From: Rhynchopus sp. YZ270_cl-10
Lineage: Eukaryota; Euglenozoa; Diplonemea; Diplonemida; Diplonemidae
Length of the DNA stretch: 64,000 nucleotides
Assembly: GCA_964035575.1 (NCBI GenBank)
Contig: OZ037887.1
Coordinates: 1,054,001-1,118,000, forward strand
Direction of reading: 5' to 3'
Shown here: piece by piece, positions 40,335 to 51,068 of the stretch
How the letters are laid out: every line of letters begins with the position of its first letter
Numbering within the stretch: the stretch's first letter is position 1
Made by a program: the position numbers and the translations under genes
Notes under the pieces: model-generated
Databases searched by the model: none
What the model was told of the DNA's origin: nothing
Seen by the model: only the letters and a program-made list of their open reading frames with translations

Positions 40335-40493
40335 ACCAAACAGGGTAATATTTTTGGGGGTTTTTTTTTGGGGGAAATACGAAATACAATTGCATCCACT
40401 CCCCCACCCCCGTCGCTGTTCTCAGCATCGCCTGGGTGCGTTCCTGGGTCCACGCCGTCGCAGTCGTTCCAACCGTACTGCGACTTTGCAAAA

Positions 40494-41849
40494 ATGAGTC
40501 ATGACGAGGTTATTTTAGGTGCGTCTGAGGATACCCCACAGCAAATCCACTATCACCACACTTCTGTGTCTGGAAGGAACACCCCGGAGACGAAGGCGGA
40601 TTATCGTCTTTCCCGTGCAATCTCTGCGGTCACTGGAACCTCTTCGGTTGATATTGACCAGCTGTCTGATGACCGCCGTGAAATTTATCTTGCGTTAATG
40701 AGAGAAGGCAGCCAGTCGCAGTCCCCGGACCACAGCCCCACCCGAACCATCTTTCGCGAAGGCAGCGGAGGAGAGGGCAGCCATTCCTTCCGCAGCTCCG
40801 CCCTCTGTGGAAAGGTCTCTCTGTCGCCAGCGTGGGGACGCTCCCTCCTGATTCTCTTCTTCGCAGTGCTCCCGGAGGTAGGCGCTTTCTATTACGCTCT
40901 GGCCAGACATAGTATCGTTCTCATCATTCCAACTGGAGTATTGACGCTGTTCACAGTCGTCTTCCTTTTTGCCTGCGTTTTTACCGAACCTGGAGTTATC
41001 CCAAGAAGGTTAGGGCAAAGACCTGCTGCAAATACAGGGATTCAGCAGTGGGGGCATACGTGTTTGAGGGAATATGATAAGTTGACGACAGCTGGGGGAG
41101 TGCAGGTGTTGCGGAGGTGGTGTTCGACGTGCGATGTGTTGCGTCCGCCGCGTGCGTCGCATTGTTCGGTGTGCAATGTGTGTGTGAATGTATTTGACCA
41201 TCATTGTGTTGTGCTTGGAGCATGCATTGGGGAGAGAACGCTGAAATACTTTACTCTCTTTCTCTTCTTCGCTACCATGCTGGCACTCTGGGTGGGCGGG
41301 ATCTGCCTGCTCTCTGTTGCTGCGTCGTCATTCCTCTTTGAGAGCGTTATGCACAAAAGCACCGACTTCTCCCTCGACCACGCGCCCGACTACATCTGCA
41401 AAGCATTAATAGGGTACTGCTCCATCAGCTTTCTTCTACTCCTCCCATTCTCCGCAATGTACGCAAAGAACGTCATCCGAGGACGGACCCAGCGTGAAAG
41501 CGAGAAACGTAGATACCTCTTCTTGAACGGCGTCTCCCCCTTCGATGAGGGCTGTTGCACGAACCTTGCTAACATCTTCTGCGGAAGTGGACGAGGTGAC
41601 TGGAGGTACCGGATCCTCCGCCATCCACAAGGCTCTCCTGAAGGGAACCTGCCTGACCCTTGGGCATTTGAGTTTCCCATTGAGGAGCCGAACCTAGGGG
41701 GCAGTGGTGGTGATGGTGGTGCAGGTGACAACATCAAGCGTCGAATCGATGTGGACTTTGACGCGAAGTCGCCTACAACAGAGGCAAAGCCGTTTGAGGT
41801 GTCGGTAGTAAACTCGCCTGTGTCGCCGTCGTTGGCGACCTCGGTGTAA
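40494..41849 (+). CDS. DHHC-type protein S-acyltransferase
   Basis: The product has 451 residues from the ATG at 40494; in-frame codons upstream look like leader. The first 110 residues are disordered and Ser-rich. Membrane segments 1 and 2 lie at about residues 117-165, then the Cys-rich domain (209-250) with WCSTCDVLRPPRASHCSVCN and the catalytic DHHC, Cys about 238. Segments 3 and 4 follow, then a TQRE version of the TTxE motif and a cytosolic tail. After DHHC the usual PW is replaced by VV, an unusual change. The enzyme attaches palmitate or similar acyl groups to Cys of membrane proteins, probably at Golgi or plasma membrane. Confidence 0.88.
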   Translation: MSHDEVILGASEDTPQQIHYHHTSVSGRNTPETKADYRLSRAISAVTGTSSVDIDQLSDDRREIYLALMREGSQSQSPDHSPTRTIFREGSGGEGSHSFRSSALCGKVSLSPAWGRSLLILFFAVLPEVGAFYYALARHSIVLIIPTGVLTLFTVVFLFACVFTEPGVIPRRLGQRPAANTGIQQWGHTCLREYDKLTTAGGVQVLRRWCSTCDVLRPPRASHCSVCNVCVNVFDHHCVVLGACIGERTLKYFTLFLFFATMLALWVGGICLLSVAASSFLFESVMHKSTDFSLDHAPDYICKALIGYCSISFLLLLPFSAMYAKNVIRGRTQRESEKRRYLFLNGVSPFDEGCCTNLANIFCGSGRGDWRYRILRHPQGSPEGNLPDPWAFEFPIEEPNLGGSGGDGGAGDNIKRRIDVDFDAKSPTTEAKPFEVSVVNSPVSPSLATSV

Positions 41850-42107
41850 AAAGAAAAGCGTAGTTGCTTTTAAATTTTGGAAAAATACAACAAAAAAAAG
41901 CTTGTCAGGGGAGGATGGATCGAGAGCTTTGTGTGGATTCAAGGTGAGGGAAAAGAGGGGAAGGGAGAGAGAGAGAGATGGTTTTTACTGTCGTAATGTG
42001 TCGTTCTTTTTGCTGTGCGTTCTCTCCCTAGCTGCTTTCTCTGATGGTGTGAGGTTGTTGATGGAACACAATGGTGCTTTATTTGGGTGTCCGAAAAAAA
42101 AAATTGA

Positions 42108-42178
42108 CAGTGGAGATTGCACAACTGTGGCAACACAACCGAGGCAACTACACTACTCCAACAATTTATCAAAAAAAA
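42108..42178 (+). repeat. A-tailed short repeat (SINE-like), copy
   Basis: CAGTGGAGATTGCACAACTG through ACTACTCCAACAATTTATC and an A run. The outer TGGAG and CTCCA can pair. Other copies: 43003-43067 (minus), 51802-51875, 54819-54889, and a shortened one at 39340-39384 (minus). Confidence 0.75.
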
Positions 42179-42428
42179 TCGTATTTGTTCTTCGAGAGAC
42201 GTATTTTCCTTTTCTTTTTATAGATTTCTTTTGCAGTTTCTTTTTCGTTCTCTGCTGTTCAACAAAGGGTACCAACACGTATTGTTGTTTTGGGAGTTTT
42301 TGCGATCCCTTATTTTCATTTGTTTTTTGGGGGGTGAAGAGATACGTGCAAGGCTGTGTACAGCGACACACAGCCGACACCTTAGGTTAACGTATACTGG
42401 GCGTTTATTTACCGATCCCCCCCTTTTT

Positions 42429-42480
42429 AGGTGACTGCATGACGGTGACTAAGCATGTCTTCGGTTCATCTCACAAGCTT
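42429..42480 (+). repeat. Covarying hairpin repeat, shortened loop
   Basis: GGTGACTAAGCATGTCTTCG then GTTCATCTCACAAGC keeps the start and the TTCATCT flank but has lost GAGAGG. Confidence 0.45.
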
Positions 42481-43002
42481 CCCCTCCCTCTTTTATATAT
42501 TGCACAAGATGGCTGTTTTCAAGTCAACTTTGTTTTTCTTTTTTTTTTTGAAAACTATTTCAGCCCATTATCGTCAAATTCGCAATTTTCTCAGATTTAG
42601 TTGATAAAAAAAAAATTTCCCCCCGGGAAAGGCAGGTCAAGTACTGTTCAGGGTTGGTGGTTTCCATTCTTTCTCCACTGCATAACTACTTTTTGCACGC
42701 GCTTGTATTCGTCAAACTTCGCGAACGCCACCCTGCGATTCTTTAGCCGTATGAAAAAAGAAGAAAAAAATGGCGCCGCAGGCAAAAAAAAATAGGGTAC
42801 GGTGTAAAAATGCTGGTTTACACCACACAGTCACTCAACAAACCCTTTTTTGCGGAGCAAAAAAGGAAAATGGCGCCGCAGGCAAAAAAAATAAGGGGTA
42901 CGGTACGCAGCGAGCAGAAAAATTTTATGGTTCCATCATTCCAGTCATCTGGGGGTCGGGCGAGGGGTCCCCAAAAGTGCCCAAAAATCCCCTCTTTTTT
43001 TT

Positions 43003-43067
43003 GAAAAATTGTTGGAGTAGTGTAGTTGCCTCGGTTGTGTTGCCACAGTTGTGCAATCTCCACTGTC
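43003..43067 (-). repeat. A-tailed short repeat, inverted copy
   Basis: Reverse complement of the unit at 42108, nearly identical over about 55 bp, with its tail seen as a short T run on the + strand. Confidence 0.75.
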
Positions 43068-43246
43068 CTTTTTTTTTTCCCCCTCCCAAAAAAAGATTTA
43101 GTTGATTTCAACTAAATGCGAACCGCACGATAATCCCCTGAACTATTTGACAACGTGTACCCCCGTGAACGGGCAATCCACGTAGTTGTTTTTTTTTTAC
43201 TTGTGGAAACCAGCGCAGCTGTTGCTCCGCGATAACGAATATGATA

Positions 43247-43290
43247 AGGTGACTAAGCACCGAGAGGCTTAGGGTCATCTTATAAACTTT
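43247..43290 (+). repeat. Covarying hairpin repeat, CTAAG/CTTAG stem
   Basis: GTGACTAAGCACCGAGAGGC then TTAGGGTCATCTTATAAACT and a long T run; nearly identical to 39400. Confidence 0.65.
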
Positions 43291-44309
43291 TTTTTCTTTT
43301 TTTGTTGTTCATCGGAGATCTATAACGAGATCACGTGATTACTTTTATTGCTTCCCCACCAGATATGTGCCCCTAAGTAAGGTCCATCCATATCAGGGTT
43401 CAATTTTATTTCGTATTTTTTGCAGAAGTTCGCATTTTCAGCCCAGGTGACATGCCCTGGGTCGCAACACCAGAAGGCTTGCTTTGCTTTGTGATAAAGA
43501 AGAAGATGACTGCAGGATTAGCTTCCATCTCACCCAACCAGAGTCCGCGGAACACCCCCGTTCACCCCGTCCCGGACGGGGGTCAATTATTTTCCAAAAA
43601 CCGACCCCCGTCCCAAACCCCCGTCCAGGGACGGGGGTTTTGGATTTTTTTTTGGGGGGGAGGAGGGGCCCATATTATGGGGAATTTTTTGAGATACCAT
43701 CGAGCCGGACTCAATTGGTCAAACGTCGAAGGAAAAGGAAGCACGCAGCATGGCGAAAGGAAAAAAGTAGCGTACCGTGCGCCTGCGGCGCAAGCCTGCA
43801 TCACACCATTCCCGTGACATTGTTTGCCTGTAAAAATGTACAATTTTAAGCGCATTTTTTTGAAATGTTGCGTACCGTGGCTTCGCTTGGAACCTTTGGG
43901 TGACATACCGCCGTTTCTTTTGTAAAAAAACTGAGGTTACTGATAATTCGTGCACCATGTGTGCCTGGTGCAAATATCAATAAAGTGCCGAACTCCGCCG
44001 TCGGATAACCGAGCAATTCTCACATTCCGCCGGAGGCCCCCAACTTGAGCTGGGGTGGGGACCCGGGCGCGCGAAGCGCGCCCGGGCTCGACCGAGTTTT
44101 GATCTTCTTCTTCCTGTGACTAGCTTGTCAGCGGACGGAGAAAGCTCGGGAGAGGTTTTTTTTTTTTTTGTTTTTTGGGCGGGACGGGGGTTGGAAGGGG
44201 GTGCATAATTAATTTTCGGGGGAGGTCCGCGGGCTCTGCACCCAACGTTCCTATTAGTTTTTCTTTTGCCCCTCAAGAGGATATCGATCAATTCATCCTT
44301 TGTAGTCCA

Positions 44310-44503
44310 CCTGAGTCCGCCAAAAAAAAAAATCCTACCAAGACCCGCCCGAGTTGCGACGGACTATGGCGGACTTTTGACTGAGTCCGCCCAGACTCGG
44401 CCCGAGTCCGCCAAGTCCGCCTCAAGTCCGCCCGAGTTTTGGCGGACTTGAGACGGACTTTCAAAGTCCACCATAGTCCGTCTCAACTCAGGGCGGACTC
44501 AGG
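44310..44503. repeat. Inverted-repeat element of GTCCGCC units
   Basis: CCTGAGTCCGCC and GGCGGACTCAGG bound a stretch made of direct and inverted GAGTCCGCC-type units. The build resembles the GTCTGGCAGA element at 1883-2848 although the sequence differs. Confidence 0.55.
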
Positions 44504-45250
44504 CAAACTCAGGCGGACTGCGAAGTATGTAAGTTACAAAGAAAAACTTGGCTCGAAGTTGTAGTACCGACTACTTCTTGTCTATATCCAGCATAAACGT
44601 TTACCCCTCAAGAGGACAACCCTGCATAAGAAATGACATGGCATTCTGACATGTCACGCTGGCATGTGGCGTGGTGCATCTGCTAAACCCTCACCCCCAC
44701 CCCCCTTGCTGATAGTCTGTTGGTGTAGTCCAGAGCTGCCAAACAGACCGCCTTCACAACGTCGTATATACCGTGAAATTGAAAATTCATACTTTTCAGT
44801 TTTCATTTTTTTCCAGTCGGAACCTACATCACACAGGCATTTTTTACTCTATTTTCCACTTTTTCCAAAAAAATTTAGACTCGACCCTTACAAAAAATAG
44901 CAACTCTCATGAAAAAACTGGCGACTTTCTGTTGTCTATAGCAAATATTTTCCACTTTATTGTGTTTCCACCGAGGAAAGTATCACCCTGGTGTCAGTAC
45001 GGCCAAATGAGAGTGTTATTTGTCTGATGAAGGACTCGACTATTTTCATCCCCCTCCCTCTTTTTTTCTTTTGGCTGAGTGTATTTTTTGTCAGGTTTTA
45101 AAGGAAGATGATTGCATCTGAGAGCCGTCGTTGTGGAAGCGAATGTCATTTTTTTTTTCTTCCTTTTTCAAAACATCTCTTTCAAACACCTGAAACCACA
45201 AGAGTGGTCAAAATATATCTCCATCCAGCCACAAAAAAAAGAGAGAATCG

Positions 45251-45295
45251 TTGACAGATGAATATGCCTCGCGTACATACACATCTTGAAAGAAA
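45251..45295 (-). repeat. Covarying hairpin repeat, minus-strand copy
   Basis: Reverse complement reads AAGATGTGTATGTACGCGAG then GCATATTCATCT, matching the copy at 62231. Confidence 0.55.
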
Positions 45296-45654
45296 CTCCC
45301 CCGAATGTCGACCGAAGTGCAAAAAGAGAGGAAACAAAAGAAGAAGAAAAAAAAGCAATATAATTGCATACAAAAAGGACATCCACCCTCACGTATTTTG
45401 TTGTGGTTTTGCAAGAACTCCCTGTATCTCCCCGAAATTTGGGCCCAAAAAGTGTTCTTATATTTTACCAAATGTAAGACCCAAAAATCCCCTTCCTCCT
45501 GCACATACCACCTAACAGGTGCACCGCACACACCACCCCCCTTATCCCCTCCACACCCCTTCCTCCTCCTCTTTTTCTTTGGCTTCAATTCTACAGTTCC
45601 GACGATTTGCGCTTTCCTCCTCCTCCTCCTCTCCCACCTCTCCCCTTCTTCACT

Positions 45655-47766
45655 ATGGATTCACCAATGTTCAAAAGCCACCGGGAGTTGGTGCAGGCTA
45701 AGAGGGTGCATTCGTACTCACCTTCGAACAGCCCGAGGAGGGGTGGAGGTACAGGCACCCCACCTAATAGCTACACATCCCCTTCTGTAGCGACTCCGAT
45801 GACCCCGCCTTCGGTTACATCCCCAGCGTGCAACTCTGTTACGCCACAGGAGGCGGGGCATTCCCCTCCGCCGCGTGAGTATGGGGTAGGTACTCCGACA
45901 AACCGAAGCCAAAAGGAGCTTGCGCAGGCAAAGAAGCGGTACACATTGTCTATGAGTCCAAGGAGGGAGGGGCATCTACAGTACGCAAAGGTCAGCAACG
46001 CACCGCAGGCGTGGAATGAAGAGCAGCGTGGTGCGTCGCCGTCGTCTCCGGTGGTGCGGAATGCGATCAGAGACCCGCTGGAGATTACGTCGAACAAGGA
46101 GTTGGCGAAGATGAGGAGGTGGCATATGCTGTCCGTCAGTCCGGACAGAGAAAATCTGAGAAATTTGCGGGAAACGACGTTAGGACCCACCGGAGTACCG
46201 ACCCTCAACGAACAGAACCCTACCCCAAAGGCGAACCACAACAACACCGTCACCATTCTCGACGCGGCAAACGTTGTCAGCAACAAGGAGCTCCGCCACG
46301 CCAAACGCCAGCACTCCCTTTCCATGAGCCCCTCGCGGCAGGCGAGCAGCGGGTTTTCCTCCCACACCCGGCTGATCTACAACAAAGAGAAACACGATTC
46401 CATCATTGTCAAGGTCCAACACCCATGCGAAGCCGAAAAGGGCACGGTACCTAACGACCCACACAACCGCGAATGGAAATACCACCCACAAAAGCACTGC
46501 AGCACTGCAGAAAAGGTTGCAGAAAACTTCAGCTCCAACGAATGCCTGCACCACGAGAAGATGAGCGCCCATGCGGTTAACATTCCTTCCGAGAAAGAGT
46601 CCCCCGCAGGACACTATTGGCTCAACTACCGACCCCCTCCTGAACATGACCCTACCCAGCCAAAGCACGTTTCGAACAAACGGTTGAAAATCTTAAAGGG
46701 ATACCACGCTACAGCATTGTACCCGACAGAAGGCGGGTCGCCCCCATCCTCTTTAACCCCACAGCAACAACGCACCGAGGCCATGCGGCGCAGTCGCAGC
46801 GCAGAAACGCCTAGCAGCAATGTGACCTATTGTGGGGTCAACACGCTGCTGAACCCTGAGCGCCATTGGGAGAGGGAAGAGGTGAAGGACGAGAGAACGT
46901 CGCAGATTGTCCTGCAGCATCAAAAGCAGCGGTGCCGGCGGTCCTTTTCCACTGGAGGGAGTGTCATGCGGAACAGCTCTGTTCGGAGGACCTTTGGTCG
47001 GCGTTATGACGACTCTCCTACGGAGCTGTACACCTCCCAGGCGGGGCTGCAATTTGACAAGAATCTGTCGGATGGGACTGTTCTGGTTGGCAGCGCACCT
47101 TCACGACGTTCTGTGCACCGTTCCCGCAGTGCTTCACCTTGCAACGCCCGCTGCCATGCAGACCCTCACCTCGACCACGACCAACCCGACCCGCACACCA
47201 GCAACGCCCTCTTCTCTTCCAAGAAGCAACACCACTGCGTTGCCATGCACGGCGGGTCGCGTCTGCAGAAACAATTCGCGGGGTACAACTCGGTACGACG
47301 CACTCCGGCATCACCCCTCGCAGACGCAGGGCATGCTGCGGGAATGTCTTTTGGCGGAAACGAAAAGGTAAAACGCGACCCACTGGACACCCCATGCATC
47401 TACGGGGATGACGTGCAGTACGGCCAAGAAGGTGAGACGCGTGTTTTGTTTGAGGGAGAAGGGAGTGTGTCGCAGTCGCGAGGGCGAGGTAAGGGCGAGG
47501 AGGGCCTGCACAGCTCCCAACGCCGTCTGGCGCGAGAGATCCGTGGACACTGTGAGTTGGAGCGTACCCTCAACCCAAAAGTACCCACCCATCCAGCAGG
47601 ACGCACCACCGACACCACAACACCAGACATAAAGGCGCAAACCCTCAAGCCCACCACTACCCCAAAGAAGACACCAAAAACACCCCTACGAGTTCCGGTC
47701 GGGCATTCAATTGTACCAGTATCTCCGCCAGCACCAGCGTATGTTGGCATCCGTTGGCCGCATTAA
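45655..47766 (+). CDS. Repeat protein with KEL...SP motifs, unknown family
   Basis: The product has 703 residues from the ATG at 45655. The N-terminal half carries five copies of a motif of about 23 residues: SxKEL, then AKRxHxLSxSPxRE. Examples are SQKELAQAKKRYTLSMSPRR, SNKELAKMRRWHMLSVSP, SNKELRHAKRQHSLSMSPSR and the diverged SNKRLKILKGYH. Spacers are Pro/Ser/Thr-rich and probably disordered. The SP sites with nearby Arg look like targets for proline-directed kinases. The remainder is His/Arg-rich and low in hydrophobic residues, with no enzyme motif or membrane segment. A cytoskeleton-associated role is plausible but unproven. GC skew changes sign several times along the CDS. Confidence 0.7.
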   Translation: MDSPMFKSHRELVQAKRVHSYSPSNSPRRGGGTGTPPNSYTSPSVATPMTPPSVTSPACNSVTPQEAGHSPPPREYGVGTPTNRSQKELAQAKKRYTLSMSPRREGHLQYAKVSNAPQAWNEEQRGASPSSPVVRNAIRDPLEITSNKELAKMRRWHMLSVSPDRENLRNLRETTLGPTGVPTLNEQNPTPKANHNNTVTILDAANVVSNKELRHAKRQHSLSMSPSRQASSGFSSHTRLIYNKEKHDSIIVKVQHPCEAEKGTVPNDPHNREWKYHPQKHCSTAEKVAENFSSNECLHHEKMSAHAVNIPSEKESPAGHYWLNYRPPPEHDPTQPKHVSNKRLKILKGYHATALYPTEGGSPPSSLTPQQQRTEAMRRSRSAETPSSNVTYCGVNTLLNPERHWEREEVKDERTSQIVLQHQKQRCRRSFSTGGSVMRNSSVRRTFGRRYDDSPTELYTSQAGLQFDKNLSDGTVLVGSAPSRRSVHRSRSASPCNARCHADPHLDHDQPDPHTSNALFSSKKQHHCVAMHGGSRLQKQFAGYNSVRRTPASPLADAGHAAGMSFGGNEKVKRDPLDTPCIYGDDVQYGQEGETRVLFEGEGSVSQSRGRGKGEEGLHSSQRRLAREIRGHCELERTLNPKVPTHPAGRTTDTTTPDIKAQTLKPTTTPKKTPKTPLRVPVGHSIVPVSPPAPAYVGIRWPH

Positions 47767-48831
47767 GGTGAATGGCAACCTAGAGCAAGCTCTGATGACA
47801 AATTAAAGTGATATGGTTAAGGTTGACCCTGTTTTTGTGGCTTTTCATCCCGGATGGCTGGCATCGTGGGTCGGAGATGTGCCTGCATTACTTTTGTTTT
47901 GTTTGGTTGTGTTTCTTTGGGGTGTTCTGCGTCCCAATGGTGTTCAATTTCACATTTTTGTTTTTTGTGAAAGATGAGTGTGCACGACATCTTTCAAAGC
48001 TTTCTGTTTCATCATGTGTATAACAGTTATGAGTTGGAATGGATGGAGTGGTGCAAGAAATGCGTTGTTTCACCCGTCCTTTATTTTACGGTGTCTAAGT
48101 CTGCAGAGGCGTTTCTCCCTCCCTTGCACCATTGTTGTTGTTTTTCTGGATGAACTAAGTACACGAGACTCATATTGCTTGGTGTCTGTGCATTCATCTT
48201 TCAAACCTTTTTTTCTTTTTCCCTCCACCCCCCCCATCACCTTTTTTACCTTTGTAAATGTTTTGTACACCCCCTCTTTGTTTGCCATATAAATTATTGA
48301 AAGAATACGCAAGGCGTCACTTTCAATTTTGTTTAGAAAATCAAAAAAAAAAGAAAAAATGCATTTCCCCCTTTTTTAACCTTAAAATCCCCCCTTATCT
48401 AAGAGACGCACGACCAACGCTGTGTCCAGCACTTCTTGTACACACACACACTTCGTGCTTGAGGATCCAGACTCCGCATCGCCCAGCCCCATTCTTCAAA
48501 CCCAGCATATTCTAGAGATAAACGATAGAAACGATTTGAGAAGGCACATCCACATCCATCTTACAAAAAAAATTCTCTTTTGGCCAACAATTCTCAAAAC
48601 CCCATCTTTTCGATTGAAAATGTTCATCTGAATCATCGGCCAACAATTCTCTCTCCTTTTTTACATCACACCACATCCCTCCTGGTTCATATTTTTCATA
48701 TTTCAACTTTTTTAATGGCACCATTTTTTTTTTTTTGGATCCCTATACCCTACGAGCATATATCACACCACCTTCCCCCTCCCCTCACACCAGGAACTCC
48801 CTTCCGCCAATCCCCCCTTCCCTCCTCTCCT
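47767..48831. other. Intergenic with several dispersed repeats
   Basis: No gene seen. A TTTCATCCCGGATGGCTGGC repeat lies at 47842-47890, a hairpin-type copy at 47968-48000 (AAAGATGAGTGTGCACGACA), a TCTGCAGAGGCG-type segment near 48096, and a copy with GTGCATTCATCTTTC near 48186-48202. An AG acceptor after a C-rich tract at about 48793 precedes the next gene. Confidence 0.5.
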
Positions 48832-50226
48832 ATGGAAGCGCCGCCTATTGGGCTTCTTCCACGCCCGGTGTCTCCCGTGAGTGGACATGGCCATCAATAT
48901 GGACTGACGGACGTCCACATGCATACAGTGCCTCCCCTCTCCCCACGCCCGGTGGTGGTCACAACACCAGGGAGGACACCCCCTTTGGGTCCTGTTGCGC
49001 CGATGTACACTCCGTTTGTTGCGACGTCTCCCGCTGCGATGCCGTTGCCTGCGTCTTTGCCAAGTTCATTGCCGCCAGCGCTGTCGTTGGAAGGGGTGAA
49101 TACACTGCCTAGTGCTGTAGAGTATATTGCAGTGCCCGCTTCTTTGGCGCAGATTGCAGGGCCGTTGGATACTCCTCCGATGGACCCCCTTTCGCCGGAG
49201 ATGTGGCTGCCCCCACCGCGTAGGGGGAGTGCGATGGGCAACCGAGCGTACGCAGGGCATATGGTGTCGCCCTCGCCAAAGCGGTCCTCCACAGCGACCC
49301 CTAGTGTGCTGGCGTCGTTCGGCGCGGCGCCGACGTTGGAGGAAGTTCCTAGCGTATCTAGCGTCCCTGCGACGACACCGGTTTTCAAAGAGCGTCATGA
49401 CGTACCTGATGTGCCGCCACCTTCGAGGCTTTCTGCGTATGAGAAGGAGAGTGTTGTGACGCCGTTTGAGAGAGGTGGTGGTGGTGGTGGTGGTGGGAGT
49501 GCCACCTTTGAACGTATCACCACAGTGTCCTATGAGCGTGGTAGTATGGTCGAGGCCGCTGCAGAGCTTAGGAAGAACCTCGATAAGGTGAAGGAGCTGG
49601 AGTACGCGGCAGGGCTTGCGGCAGGGGGGAGGTCGCCTGGGGCATGTGCGTCGGCGGGGAGGAAGGTGACATTGTCGCCACCGTTGCCTCAGAGAAGGGG
49701 GTCGCATTTGAGAACAACGTCGCCGCCCACAAATCGCCAGGTTTTTGCGTCAAAACCGAGAGGAGGAGGAGGAGCTCCTACGTCGCCTTCGTATACTCCG
49801 GGTAGGAGTGAAAACAGTGTCATACCAAGCAGTACGTCGTCAGAAGGAGGAAGCAGTGTGGACAGCGAGCATCAACGTTTGATTGTCTCGTTGCGGTCGC
49901 AGTTGGAGCAGAGCGAGCAGATGTGTGCAAGCCTGCGGCACGACAAACTGCAGCTACAGAGGGATCTCCGTGGGGAGAGGGAGAGGGAGCCGAACACAAC
50001 GTATGGGGCACGCAAGACGGCACATCTGACACCGGAGAGACGGCGGGGTGGTGGTGGTGGTGGTGGTACCTCAAGGGAGGTCTCCCCGCAACGGCAGCGT
50101 GGCAGCGGGAGTGGTGGTGTAGGTGTTGACGACGAGGCAGAGCTGCAGAGCCTTCTCGCAATGCGGGACAGACTGTCATCTGCGACCGAGTTGACGAAGT
50201 CGGCCCTGCGTGCCTCAAGACGGTGA
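48832..50226 (+). CDS. Low-complexity Pro/Ser/Gly-rich protein with short coiled coil
   Basis: The product has 464 residues from the ATG at 48832, chosen because it follows a pyrimidine tract with AG and because frames upstream are leader-like. Residues 1-250 are Pro/Ser/Val-rich with many SP and TP sites. There are Gly runs at about 217-224 and 406-413 (GGT/GGA repeats). Short heptad-like helices occur near 240-262 (AAAELRKNLDKVKELEYAAG), 343-380 and at the C-terminus. No known domain. It is probably a disordered structural or adaptor protein; it follows another SP-rich gene in the same direction. Confidence 0.6.
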   Translation: MEAPPIGLLPRPVSPVSGHGHQYGLTDVHMHTVPPLSPRPVVVTTPGRTPPLGPVAPMYTPFVATSPAAMPLPASLPSSLPPALSLEGVNTLPSAVEYIAVPASLAQIAGPLDTPPMDPLSPEMWLPPPRRGSAMGNRAYAGHMVSPSPKRSSTATPSVLASFGAAPTLEEVPSVSSVPATTPVFKERHDVPDVPPPSRLSAYEKESVVTPFERGGGGGGGGSATFERITTVSYERGSMVEAAAELRKNLDKVKELEYAAGLAAGGRSPGACASAGRKVTLSPPLPQRRGSHLRTTSPPTNRQVFASKPRGGGGAPTSPSYTPGRSENSVIPSSTSSEGGSSVDSEHQRLIVSLRSQLEQSEQMCASLRHDKLQLQRDLRGEREREPNTTYGARKTAHLTPERRRGGGGGGGTSREVSPQRQRGSGSGGVGVDDEAELQSLLAMRDRLSSATELTKSALRASRR

Positions 50227-50646
50227 CGCATAGAAAGGCAAAAGATGAGTGTGTCTTGTGTGAACAGATCAGGGAAAAAAACATACCTGAAAGGCGTCGC
50301 ATCCGCAAGGTAACCATTGCTCATGCTGTTGATGTGTGATTTTTGTGATTTTATGTTTTGTTCAAACCCAAGCCCTCCCTCATTTCTGATATTCTTTTCA
50401 AAAAAGAGTAAAAAATCCGCAAAGATTCACGCGATCCAAGCCTTCATATAGCTGGTGATCTATGAACGAGGAGAGATTTTATTTTCTCGCTAGCTCTCAG
50501 ACTCTCGCAGGGCTCTCACATCCTGTTGTCTCACGGAGACGATCATAGATCACCCAATAACGGTAACCTGAAAAACTACTCAAAAATGGTAGCCAAAAAT
50601 GCCCCCTTTTTTTGTTGACGAAAGAGAAAAAGAAAACAGAAAAAAA

Positions 50647-51068
50647 ACAAGTAATTGCTATCGGAAAAAAAACGGGGTGTGATGTGGAACTCCATCCTGA
50701 AATAATCTACAACACGCCCAGCATTCTGCTCTTCTGCAGGTATGCTAACGCTCTCCGTACGCTGCCAGACCCACTGGGACGCCAGCATCTGAAACGTTCA
50801 AGAAGGGGGCAGTCCTCTTCTTCGTCCAGCACCATCTGCTCGATAGCGTTGTTGGACGTCGGCTCGGCAGGCTCGGCGTGTTCCAGATCGTTTTTGTCCA
50901 CAGGCTCCCCACATTGTCGTCGTCGTTGGAACACAGAATGCACAGACTACAACACATCGATCACACCAGGCGCATCAGCACCTCCAGCAAATCGCCAGGA
51001 TGCTACGGTGGTTTCGAAAATCGTGCGGAGTTCCACAGCACACCCCGTTTTTTCTTAGCAATTACTTG
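50647..51068. mobile_element. MITE-like TIR element, about 420 bp
   Basis: ACAAGTAATTGCTA at the left and TAGCAATTACTTGT at the right extend, with a few gaps, to AACGGGGTGTG and GTGGAACTCC, a terminal inverted repeat of about 45 bp. The interior has G/C-rich, coding-like codon pattern on the minus strand (Glu/Pro-rich), perhaps a captured gene piece. Confidence 0.65.

Larger units (their letters stand above)
38542..40493. other. Gene-free stretch with hairpin repeats and a minus-strand remnant
   Basis: No + strand gene is supported. CTAAG-type hairpin copies lie at 38863-38905 and 39400-39445, and a diverged minus-strand copy of the A-tailed repeat at 39340-39384. Coding-like sequence on the minus strand lies at about 39600-40334. 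A C/T-rich leader precedes the next gene. Confidence 0.5.
41850..45654. other. Gene-free repeat-rich stretch
   Basis: No gene seen. It contains A-tailed repeats (42108-42178 plus, 43003-43067 minus), hairpin repeats (42429-42480, 43247-43290, 45251-45295 minus), a direct repeat around GGCGCCGCAGGC (about 42768 and 42871), GC-rich hairpins (43560-43635, 44050-44080), a GTCCGCC-repeat inverted element (44310-44503), and a C/T-rich leader with AG near 45597. Confidence 0.55.

Noticed and set aside
40080-40493. A longer N-terminus for the DHHC protein from 40080
   Set aside because: The extra codons overlap leader-like and remnant sequence and look non-coding; the protein-like region begins at 40494.
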